From Priapulus caudatus (lineage: Eukaryota > Priapulida > Priapulimorpha > Priapulimorphida > Priapulidae), in the NCBI RefSeq assembly GCF_000485595.1, contig NW_014578261.1:143294-170896 (forward strand): a DNA stretch of 27,603 nt. Reading direction: 5' to 3'. Below, piece after piece: positions 10,360 to 22,300 of the stretch. The notes under the pieces are model-generated. The model had not been told where the DNA came from. It saw only the letters and a list, made by a program, of their open reading frames with translations, and searched no databases. Position numbers and translations under genes: made by a program. Numbering within the stretch: position 1 is the first letter of the stretch; each line of letters opens with the position of its first letter.

Positions 10360-13300
10360 TGCGTGCGTGTGTGCGCGTGCATGTGTGCGTGTTTTTGTCA
10401 GTTACTACATTTTGAATGTGGAAATGATTTATATCCTGTGCAAGATGAGATGTTATGACAAATTGGATCTAGTCACAAAAAGGGTTAATTGCTGTGATAC
10501 ACCATTATTAAATTCAAAGTGTCTGACCATCACATTGCTAGTGACGCTGATATGAAAAGAATGTGTTGAAAATAGCTATTTTCTGGTTGGATATGTTATT
10601 ATTATCACCTATAATTTTGTTGCTGTTGTATTTCAGAAAATACCCACAGGAGACGTAGAGGTAGTTCTGTCCGAATTCCAACTACTGAACCCTTGCAGGC
10701 CTAATCTGCCTTTCCATATCGGTGATCACTCTCAGGTAACTCTGGCTCTAAGATAAACCTATCATGTATATGAGAATTGTATAATATTCTCTGTAGAATA
10801 TTGCAGGCATTAGCATCACATGGTTGGTCTTTGTGTTAGACGTGCATAATACATATGCATTAATGCTTGTTTTAGGCAAATGAAGCCGTAAGGATGCAAT
10901 ATCGCTACTTAGATCTCAGAAGAACACAGATGCAGCAGCGGCTACGCATCAGGTCTGAAATGGTAATGAAGATGAGAGAATTCCTGTGCAACCAGCATGG
11001 TAAGTATGCATAGAGCGCACCATTATTAATAGTTAATCAATAAATTAACTGATGAACAAGTACTTCTTGTATTATATTGACGGTACCAAGTTGTTATAGT
11101 TATTTAATTGCTCTAAGAACGAAATGACACATTTTTAATTGCCTTGCTTCAGGATTTATCGATGTAGAGACACCAACACTCTTCAAGAGAACTCCTGGGG
11201 TATGTCACTTGATATTGGAATAACACTCAGTGGTTGTCAGTCCTATTCTTGACAAAAATTTACCAAAACGCATGATATTAGACCAGTAAGCTGAGGTCCA
11301 GTTGTGTGTAATATAGATAAATGGATGGGTATGTTGACAGACTGGCCGATATATTAGGCGATTATCGTGCATTCTGATAGGGTTCAGATATCAATTAGAA
11401 AGTACTCAATTCTTAAAACACACTGAATCTGTCCATCAAGTCCAATTTTCACAAACTTTTCTTAATCGAGAACAAAATAAATGGGGAAAAAATTAGGGGA
11501 AAACTATCTTCACTGTGATATGCTTGATTCCATCTACTGTCTTTCAATTTCCACCTATCCATGCATTAAGCGTAAATTACCTCTCTACCTAAGTTTCTGT
11601 ACTCTCTATGCTGTTGCCAGGGTGCCAAGGAGTTTGTCGTTCCTACTCATTATCCAGGAAGGTTCTACTGCTTGCCACAAAGTCCGCAGCAGTTCAAGCA
11701 GCTACTAATGGTCGGTGGTATCGATAGGTACATGCAGATAGCTCGGTGCTACCGTGACGAAGGTTCGAGATCTGATCGACAACCAGAATTTACCCAGGTA
11801 GCTCCATCATTCTTGATTAGTTATTTTAAATGTTCAAATAGTTACGAAATTTTATAGTATAGCTAGTTCCAAATTCTCTATGTAATCCGCATCTTTATTC
11901 CATATGTAGATTGTAGTACTTTGCCTCAATTTATCAGTGCATATGCTGCTTTTTTTAAATATATTGCTCAACAGCTGGCGCTGAACCACATTCGGTAGCA
12001 GGAACGTTAGCACAGTAATAAAATGGATACAGCTTAAATAAAATTGATAGAACTCAGTGCACAGTGCTCTATACAACGACTTAGAAATGTTTTCAACTAT
12101 AGATGGCGCAGCTAATCATCTTGTATGTGCGTTAGGATAATGTTACACATTTTTGACTAGCATTTATTTTGTGTTAACACATTCTGTTTTTTCCAGGTTG
12201 ATCTTGAAATGTCTTTTATAACTCAGGAGGGGATAATGTCACTTGTTGAAGGGGCCATTGCACATTCCTGGCCAAGTATCCACAGCAAAATAGCTAAGCC
12301 TTTTCCTCGAATCAGATATGAAAATGCAATGGCTCGATATGGCACAGACAAGCCGGATACAAGGTTTGAAATGACAGTGAGTTCGTTGTGTTATCATGTG
12401 CATAATGTAGTAAATAGTATAGAAGAGATTTTCTTTCTGCAACTAATTTGCAATTCTCTATATCCAATTATTCATTAAGTTAGTACAAGAATTTGATAGA
12501 TAGTGTGATTTATAAAAATGATTCACATTCTCAGCCTATTTTTGCGCGTTTCACATTGCAGATAGTTGACGTTACCGAGGATTTCAAGGAATGTCATGCA
12601 TCTGTTATACAGGCACAGTTGCAGATAGATGGCGCCACAGCACAAGTTATCAATATAAGACATGGTGCAGTAAGTCTATCGGGAAATATATGTTATCAGT
12701 TTGCCAATTAAATGACAGGCTTACATTATTAGGCTTTTGAAAAATATGTTACTTTAATTCATCATTTTTCATGCTCATGTTTTATTATCGGCTTTTTTAC
12801 AGGCATATATTTCCAAATCAGAGATAGAGAAATTACAGACAATGGGGAAAGAGCAATTTAGTGTACAGGTAAATTGTATTAGCCTTTGTCTTTATCTCAG
12901 AGCAACTTCTACCATGTGATGTTTGTGATATGCGTGGTTGAAAGAGTTATTCACTTAAGAAATAACTGTTGTTTGAGTAATACTAGTAGTTGTAGGTGCA
13001 CTCCTATTGGTGCATCTGGTGTAATGTAATATCAGGAGTAGATAATAGGGAGGAGTGTGACATCAATAAACAAGGGAAATTCGTCATTTACTAGCCTTAT
13101 AATACCTACGATTTACTACGCGTAACTCATCCAACTTGAGCTCAAATCGGACACAGTACATTCGCCCATCATCGTACGAAATCGTTTCCCTCGTAGACAC
13201 CCCGTCACCCGCAATCCGTAGATACAGCCTAAAACGTATGACACGATTCTCCATTCTCTGGCCATCAATCCAACCCATTGCGCGCCTATAATTCAAACAA

Positions 13301-16300
13301 AAGGCAGCTACCTAACGCGCTATTGCTATCTGAGCGAGGCATGCGGCTCGCTGGGAGATTAGGCATCAACACTCGGCGAAGATAACTTTGACGGCGGTAT
13401 CAGGCTCCAGCCATCACAGGCGCACCGTCTGTATCATATGCATGGTCAAGCTTCTCCACGTCAACGCACATCGCGGCGCAACCGGCATAAGATATACGCT
13501 CGTAGAGTGTTGCGTCGCAATGGTCCAAGTCGCGCCCACGAGCCAAACGCCGAACATTGCCGACATTGCCGAGAGAGGCAAACAGCAGCGACGTGCCGGC
13601 GGGGCAGTGTTGCTGCCTTTGGTCTGAATTAATAGGCGCGCATGGCGTTGGACTGATGCCAAAGAATGGAGAATCGTGGTCGTACGTTTTAGGCTGTATG
13701 CTCCGATTGCGTGTCCTAGCGGAGGAAGATCGATTTCGCAGTTGACTTGATAGGCGAATGTACTGTGTTCAAGATTTGAGCAATACAGTTGGAATGAGTT
13801 GTACGCAGGTGAGCTAAGATCGTGAGGTATTCTAGAAAGGCTTAGTATAGATGACGAATTGGGCCTTGTTGTATTGGATGTCACACTCCTCGCATATTAT
13901 CCTACATCCATGGTAATTATATGTTCATGGAAGATTGTTGATTTAGACTAGATGTATTAATCGTAAATTCTTTGTTTCTGTTTCCAAGGGTTCAATATTG
14001 CCAATGAAACTAAGCCGAATCAAAGAAAAACTTTAGGCCTGGCACAACACCTATTGCCAAGTTCATCTCCCAGATGAGATACAGAATTCAGTGAATGGCT
14101 AAAGTTCAGCCCAACCAGAAGATTCTGGCTTTTGGTATCGTGCTGGAGCTTCAGATTAAAATCGTATGTTAATCATCAGCTACTAGACACGCTGGGATAC
14201 GTAATTCTGATCAATTAATGGGTCATTGGATCTGTTTACTCTCAACGAACTTGTACTACATTTTTTGAGCTCACCTTGACATCGTCAAGCTGAGCTATTG
14301 CGATGGGTCGTCGTCCGTTGCCGTCCGTCTCTGCGTCCGTCGCCGTCCGTCGCCCGTGCCGTGCCGAGTGCCGTTCAAGCATTTCGCTTCGGTCCACGAT
14401 AACTCAGGACTGTCTTTAACCCAGCAATTTTTGAAATTCGGTATATGGTCTGTTACTGTGAGCTATGCTCTCATCATGGTATACGTAACACATTATTTTG
14501 AGCACGCCAAGTGCGACTACTTTCGAGCCCACGGCAATTTTTTGGCAAAAATTGGGAATGCCATTAATCAGTTCATATAGGTTCGAACGGGATAGAGTTT
14601 TGCTCATGTTTTGGTATGTTGAATTGAATAATGGCCTAGGTTTTGATATTTATAAAAAAAAAATTACTGCAAATTAGATAGGTTTAGTGCAATTTGATGG
14701 CAGAAAACGCAGATACAAACAGGTGCCTGTTGTGTCAATGGTGAAGCAGCGATCGTCTGGTTTTAAGTTGCAAAGTATTTCATTGACAGATATCGTTATC
14801 TGCAGAAGATTGGTATTTCTTCTGCCACAGGCGCGCCTGACGCGATTAAAACGTCTATATTAGAGTAGTTGTAGCAAAAACATGTCGGAACGCAGGGGCA
14901 TAACTATTTATTTCGAACGCACTATTGCTACAGCGGGTCTGCGCCATCTACTGTCACACAATTGTGATTCATTTTGTTTATATAAATTATTATTTGGCCG
15001 ATAGTACGATGGCAACCGTGTGCTACCAGGGTCCACGAAGTGGCGAAACCGCGCCTAGAAAATCTCATACGAAGTCTAACACTTCGCATGGCCACCAATT
15101 AACCTATTGACAAAAGTTGTGTTTATGGGCTAAGGAAACACATTGTCAGTGGTTACATAGGCAGCTGACGTGGAATAAGCGTAATCTCCTTCATCTTACA
15201 CGTTAACATTGGGAGGCTCCGCTTTTAGGCAGTGGCCTTAAATCTGAATATTATAAAAACGTTATTTGTGGTGAGCTACAGTGTCATTGACACTTCATTT
15301 ACTATGTGATTGATATTAATGGAAGTATTTTTCTGTTTTGTGATTTGTTATAGTGTCGCTTTTATTCTCGGAAAAGTCAGGTTAATCATGTGCGCAGAGA
15401 TTTTAGAAAGCTAAAACGGTGTTTTTGAAGTTAGAGGACAGCACGTGTTTAAGGCTTCTGGCTGGTCGCTGACTTTCGCTATGTTTCTGCTCTGCCGTGG
15501 AACAAGGTGGGGTGTCTTCAGCAGTGCATAACGCAAGTTTTTAGAAAAATATAGAAATAATGTAGTCAAATGCTTCTATCGGACATTTTCAATGTAATAT
15601 TTGGGGGGGGGGGTATATCATTACAGTCTAGAGTACTATTCCCTAATTGGCTTGTAAAACGTTTAGCTTTCTTTGTCTGCATCCATCGTTAATTTGTCGG
15701 GCTTCAGTAAGTATTGTTAAAAAGTTAGAACCAGGTTATACTTGAGGCTAAATGCTTATATTTGCTAGATGTGTTAACTTAAAAATATAACTTGTGTTGG
15801 TGTGCAATATGTGGATGAAGAGTGGTCCAAGTTTGAGTCGTGCATCATCATCCTTTACATCCCCAAGAAAAGAAGATAAGAGGCACTTGGTTTTTACCAA
15901 TGCCGACAAAGGTAATCATGTCGATTATTGTATATATATGCAATCTTTTTCGTAAAATATCTTTTGCTAAACAAATAAAGAGAGAGCGTCCAATCTTTGC
16001 TTGTTTCGATAAAGTAGTATTTCAGTAGTGCTGGATTTTCTGTATATCCGGCAGTAATCTGATATTATTTTACCAAATGGGTAATTCTTCAGATTACGCA
16101 CGTGTTTTCTTATGGCAATCGTGAGCCTGATGTTCCCTCGTAGCCCCTATGTTTTGTCGTGGAATAGCGGGTAGGGAAGGGAAAGACGATGTATTTCCTT
16201 GCGCCTGTTTACGTAGAACGCTAGTTGTTGTATAGACGTATTTACACATGAGAATCTCTTAAAGTCGGCCCCTAGGCGTGCAACTATTATGGCAGCAAAT

Positions 16301-19300
16301 ACAACGTGGACACGGCTTTTGAAAGAATAAATCGACGGCAGGTTTTACAAGTATACCAGGCTGACAGAATGACTGGCTCAATACAGATTTGCAGGGGAAC
16401 TTTAGTGTAAGGACTGTTGCCCTTGTTGAACAAGCTGGTTGTGTTGCGAGTTATATAATTTTATGCTATTGTTACAATTCGTCTGGGGTGATGGTGCTAG
16501 TCGTCTAAATGTTCAAAATGTGGAAGGGATGGGAGGTGTTGATCTTCTAGCTTTTAATAAATTAAGTATTATATGTGAAATTTCATAATGATATGCAAGC
16601 TAATTGACTCTACATGATATAGTATTATTATGCCAGATTCTATGCATAATAAGCTATCAGGAGTAGATAATAGGCGAGGAGTCGTGACATCAAGATTAAA
16701 CAAGGTGGAAAATATTCGTCATTTTACTAGCCTTAATAATAAATCCTACGATTTACTACGTGCGACGGGCGTACTGCTCCCAACTTGAGCTCAAATCGGA
16801 CACAGTAACATGTCGGCCCATGGCATCGTACGAAATCGTTTCATGCAGTAGACACCCGCGAATCCGTAGATACAGCCTTAACAGCGTACGACACGATTCT
16901 CCATTCTCTGGCCATTAATGCCAAACGCCATTGCGCGGCGCTATAGATTCAGCACAAAAGAGGCAGCTATAACCTGGCTGGTGTTGTCGTCTGCGATCGG
17001 ATAGCTCGAATGTGGCGATTGTGGTCTCGGCAGGGAGATTGGAGATCGACGGCAACACTCGACGAGCTAATCATGTTTGGTTGGCGCGTGCGTGGCGTGA
17101 AGGCTATGCCAGCTATGTATCAAAGGTGGCCTGTGTACGCTGTGTACTGGCGGGGTCAAAGGTTTATCTCGGCCGGCAGTGTTGATGCCTAATCTCCCAG
17201 CGAGCCGCATGCCTCGCTCAGTTAGCAATAGCGCGTTAGGTAGCTGCCTTTTGTTTGAATTATAGGCGCGCAATGGGTTGGATTGATGGCCAGAGAATGG
17301 AGAATCGTGTCGTACGTTTTAGGCTGTATCTACGGATTGCGGGTGTCTACGAGGAAACGATTTCGTACGATGATGGGCGAATGTACTGTGTCCGATTTGA
17401 GCTCAAGTTGGATGAGTTACGTGTAGTAAATCGTAGGTATTATAAGGCTAGTAAATGACGAATTTCCCTTGTTTATTGATGTCTCACTCCTCCCTATTAT
17501 CTACTCCTGATACTATCAACCACATATTGCTCGTAACTGAAAAAGAACCGCTATATATATGCATTGAAAATAACGTCCGGTTAACTCTGGATGTGGTATC
17601 ACCTCACTCAGAATGCCTGCTGTGGGATGTGGAATATAATTTATCATCATATGATAGAAATTTTCCCATGCAGTAGCAGTGCATATCAAACAAAAAGGGG
17701 GTATAACCCGTGTTTCGTGTGCGAGCCGAATTTAATACACGCGTTCTTAACAAGGAAGTGCAAACAGTGCGTCAGCCAGTCAGTGTCACACAACTTAACA
17801 ACCTGCTACTACCTGTGTTCGCATTCCGTGACCCTTGCGCCTCCCCTCCTACTGCTCACCAAGCGAAACTATGCAATTGAACGATAAGATGGGTGTTTGA
17901 CGGTTCTAGTCTGTTGCCCGTTGTCTAACTCGGCATTTCATAGGCAACGGCCTGTTTGGTAGAAAACTGGGCCATTGAACGGCAGCGTGTCAGACTGACT
18001 TGTTCTGCATGATGATTGTTGGCATTAACTCTTGCGTAAAGAGTTCTGATGGTAATGATATATATGCAACTTGAGTTCAAGTCCCATCGTCCAGCAGTGT
18101 TAAATGTGCAGATAAGGTTCTGTGCTTAATATCGTGTGTCATCCAGGAAGAATGTGCATATGAGTTAACTTCATGCGTAGAGCGAGCTGAGGTGCAGTAA
18201 ACTAAACTGTATAATGATGTGTTTGATTTACGACTATATATTTTTTATTGATTTACGGTTATATACAATATACTTACTCTAGTATGTGCGTAGTAGCGCT
18301 GAGAGGGTCTATGTCCCCCAGGGTACTGCCGGAACGTACCCTGGTACTATCTAATATGCCAGACCGTACCTCGCCTACTCCACTAACGAGTCTAGGGAGT
18401 CGCCTATGCCTACTCTCTAACCCTAACCCTAACCCTAACCCTAACCATAACCCTAACCATTTCAAATAGTTACCAGGGTACGGTCCGGTATACCGGACGT
18501 ATATTACGTTCTGGCAGTACCCTGGGGGACATAGACCCTATGAGCCGTAGTAGCTGACAGCTAGTAATTATTTCTTGCTAAACGCCTCTTAAGAAAGTAC
18601 AGCCGGGTCTAACGAAAGTAAAAGTACCGGGACTTGTGGTCTATACGAATGCTAATCTTCTGGTCTCACGGGCATTGCAAAGGAATTCTGGGTGCTTTAT
18701 CTTGGCTGTCTTACTCACCTTACACGGCTTGTAATGGTGACAATAGTTAGCTTAGTTAGAATTATGTCCTAAGATTACGTCAAGCAATTACCATATATGA
18801 GTGAAAGGCCGAATAGGAGCTGGCTATATGCACAATCAACTATAGACCTATCGTAATATTACTTGTTCAATATGTGTAAGAAAATTTATGGTCACCATTC
18901 AAGTGGAATATAAACGGCGTATCCGTTCACTATACAATCTGCGTCTTTTGACAATGTAATTTTATGGTTACGCATGTGTGGTCATTATGCTTGTTATTAA
19001 TACATCAGTACTTGTTATTATTACGCAATACGTCGTAATTTACATGTTGCTTCAACACTTCATTGAATGCCATTATGTTATTTCGTACAGAGATCTGACA
19101 GAAACAGTGTTTCAGAAAGCTTGGGTGTAGTACCTTGAACCTGTGTGCAGGACTGTGATATAACAACTGTGACAATGATTGTAAATGTCACAAATAATAT
19201 AACTGTGGTTAAATGGTGATAACGGCTCGAATTGCCGACGCGTTTGGTATTAGCTTGGACTGCGGTTCCAACCCGCTCACAACGACCGCGGTAACTTCTG

Positions 19301-22300
19301 GGTGTGCGGACGGTAGCTCTAGAATTACAGCCCTTCGCTCTGCCACAGGCATGATCAGCATGTGACAGAGCGAAGCTAGGCTATATAGTTCTAGAGCTAT
19401 ATATGCCGACGGGTGCATGTCCAGGCGACTGGGCAGTAAGTAGCCCAACAGTACCAGGTGGACGGAGTCACAGTTAGCAGGAAGAGGGCGGCGGTAGATT
19501 CGTGCAAATAATTGACATTTTCGGCTCATCTAGCATATCTAATCCGTGCGACCGTGAATGGAGTTTATCACAGGTGGACAATACACCGGCACGTGGTGCC
19601 GTAGATTTAATATAGGTGCTAGAATCGGACAGGATATATGATTTATCACGAGGCGGCCATGCATTAAGCTTACGGTGGGTGTAAGCGTGATGAATGATGA
19701 GGAAATATTACCAATAACGGATTACATTCATGAACAACTGATGTTAATATGTATACTCTTTCTCTAGATGACTATGGTTGTAGCCAGAACATAATATTTA
19801 CGGCAAGCCCTGTAGTGAATGCTTGGTCTACTATTTTTACTGTGGATAATTTCTTCCGCAATTCATGCCCGATACATTTTTATGTCTATAGGCCTATAGC
19901 TAGACATAAAAGCGAGTCGATGAGAGTTCAGTATCAGAAACTGGAAGTGAAAAAGTCGGTTAAAATTGTTTTTATGTGTTCTAGGGCTAGCACACACGCG
20001 TCTGTAGCATCATAAACTTGTAATTATTTAGTGGTTTTACGCCCTTATATGTTACACAGCCTTCGTGGTGTACGTACGGCATTGACTGTGTTCATGTTAA
20101 ACGCCAACCACTGTCACTGAAACGATAACGCCATGCATGTAATAGTAGGTATCAGCAGTTCAGTTTGTAATAACTTTTTTTGTGGTTGCCCCCACTTAAC
20201 ACCAGGAAGAGAGGATGTTTGCGCGAGTGAGTGTGATCGTTCTTCAACGAATTGTAATTCTTCAGATTCGTGTTCACTTTTCCGTGAATGTATTAGGCAG
20301 ACGTTCACTGAATGAACGTTATTGTACCGCAGACAACTAGCGACAATGAAAGTAGTCTAAGAATGACTCACGCGCGGTTTCCCTTTGCACTTATCTGTAA
20401 AATGGGAGTAAATTGTTACACTAGTAAAAATGTACTTTCGCATAGGAAGCACAATGGATTTCTTCTTAGCTGAACCTGGTAACTGAGTAAGTGTCCTGTA
20501 CGGCGCCCAGTCATCAACAACACTAACTTGTAGTATCGACCCCTTGTTGTTGTGGCGGGAGCGCTTAGCAAGCTATTGTCAACTCACCACGGAATACATT
20601 GAATTCTTCTGTTTCCGTCAGTTAGCAGCTTGCCATCACAACCAGACAGTTGACACGCGTAGACGGATTGAAAGTTCACTGATATATCAAATGCAATAGC
20701 CCCTGTGTCCCCAAGACTGAACCCCAGCTTCGTCTTTAACGCGCGCATTTTTACCTTTTAAATAATAAAATGATAGTAAATAAACACGTTGTATTTGCTA
20801 CCGAGGCTTTAATGGTATTATAATCTTAATCTTTATACTTACACGTAAATCCCGTTCAAATACCCTATGCAGCGGTTTTGCCGCATGCGCTCCAATGTGC
20901 ACAAACTCACAAATGATAGATAATAATTTCTCTGTCTTTTCTAAGTTCGAACACAGTGGCATGCATGCAGTAAGATTACGTGCTCTAGACAGGTGTATTT
21001 GAACGGCATTTACGTGGAATTACAAGACGTTAGAGAGTACATAAACATTAAGACCTTTGTAGTAAATACAATTTGTGTTTATTTACTCATCATTTTGTTA
21101 TTAAGACGCGCCAAGACCCTGTGCATGGCCTTTAACATTTAATATTTGTCTTTCATCAGTTGGGCCGATCCGTCATCCGATACAAGGCTCTCTCTCATTG
21201 CAGAGCAAAAGCGGTTGTTGTAAATGGGTCGTGAAAGACGCGGGTCACAGTGACACTGCAGCGGAATGCAAAACATCGCGTATAATTATGGGTCGAGTTT
21301 ACTCGCGTAATTGCAATTAGAAAAGATCGTACTCATGTGTCTCGCGCTTTCTTCCTGCCACCGATCATGACACTTCCTGCAACACCGCAAACGGAAGACC
21401 ATCATTGCCCTCCCTCCCCCATCCGCACCCACCCACCCCACCCCCCGTTATGAACCAGTCTGCTGTTTATACTATGAATAAATGAAAACGATTGTCGCCC
21501 GCCCGACTTCTCACTTTCGGTTCCTGCTTTTTCGCGCGCACGTTTACTTCGCACACACTGTCTGTTGACACTCGTGGTTTTTTTGCGAACAGGGAAAGCC
21601 GTTATCAGTTCGTATGGATAGTAAATATCGTATAAGCGACTATACGCAGAGATTCGTTTTCCTTCCGTTCTTTTGTGCGCTCTCCGTTCGTACTATCAGT
21701 CAGTTGCCGGTTGATTTTGTTTGCGCATGTAATCGTGTAGTTAGATGTAAGGGTGATCACTCTTACTTGTAGAGTTAATACGATATTATATACATTTAAA
21801 CTCTGGGCCCATGAATGAACGTGGAAGATATGTTTGTCAATCATCTTAAAGTGATTACGTCACCGTAAATACTTTTTAAAAAAATCCACTTTTTCACAAA
21901 ATATAAGTGATTCTGTTCACTTTTTATGGTTAAATTGCTGCATTATACTTCTTATTTTACTATATTGTTCGATGTGAACATACACTCGTGACTCATACAT
22001 AGCCCATAGCAAGCAATTAATGTTATGAACACTAATATCAAATCGTCCAGGTTTTTTGGATTTTTAGCTAGTTGAGAAACAATCTTATCAGGTAAGAATT
22101 TGACGATACGTTTAGTCCCGTTAGGCTTGCTTGTAAAAAAATGGCAATAAACATTTGACAAATTTTACCATAGAAAATTCGTGACGTAGTCACTTTAATT
22201 GATGCAATTGAATGAAGTTTCTGTTTTAAAAGGTATTCGTGCTACCCATTTAAATATCTTGAACTACAGCAACATTTTACGTATACGGTAATGCTTTTAC

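Larger units (their letters stand above)
13600..17080. other. Error-rich block (insertion-dominated), probable raw-read gap fill
   Basis: Wherever this block can be compared with a clean copy (6275-7934, the left arm at 13031-13380, or the right arm at 17180-17511), it is longer and carries scattered one- to three-base insertions in coding and non-coding sequence alike. A run of 11 G at 15603-15613 sits where the clean copy has one G. Exon 11 is 153 nt here against 136 nt in the clean copy. The limits are approximate. Confidence 0.7.

Noticed and set aside
13414-13884. 156-codon minus frame and overlapping + frames at 13388-13745
   Set aside because: They lie in the foldback middle and damaged arm; no similarity, and the frames differ from those in copy B.
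18020-18095. Possible tRNA or tRNA-derived SINE (B-box-like GAGTTCAAGTCCC, anticodon-like hairpin)
   Set aside because: T-stem and D-arm do not pair and no proper A box is found; the B-box-like stretch is itself part of a small palindrome.
19749-20015. 88-codon + frame as a possible exon
   Set aside because: Starts at an ATG but shows no known domain, and a DARS2 role is excluded because exon 12 joins exon 13 directly in frame.
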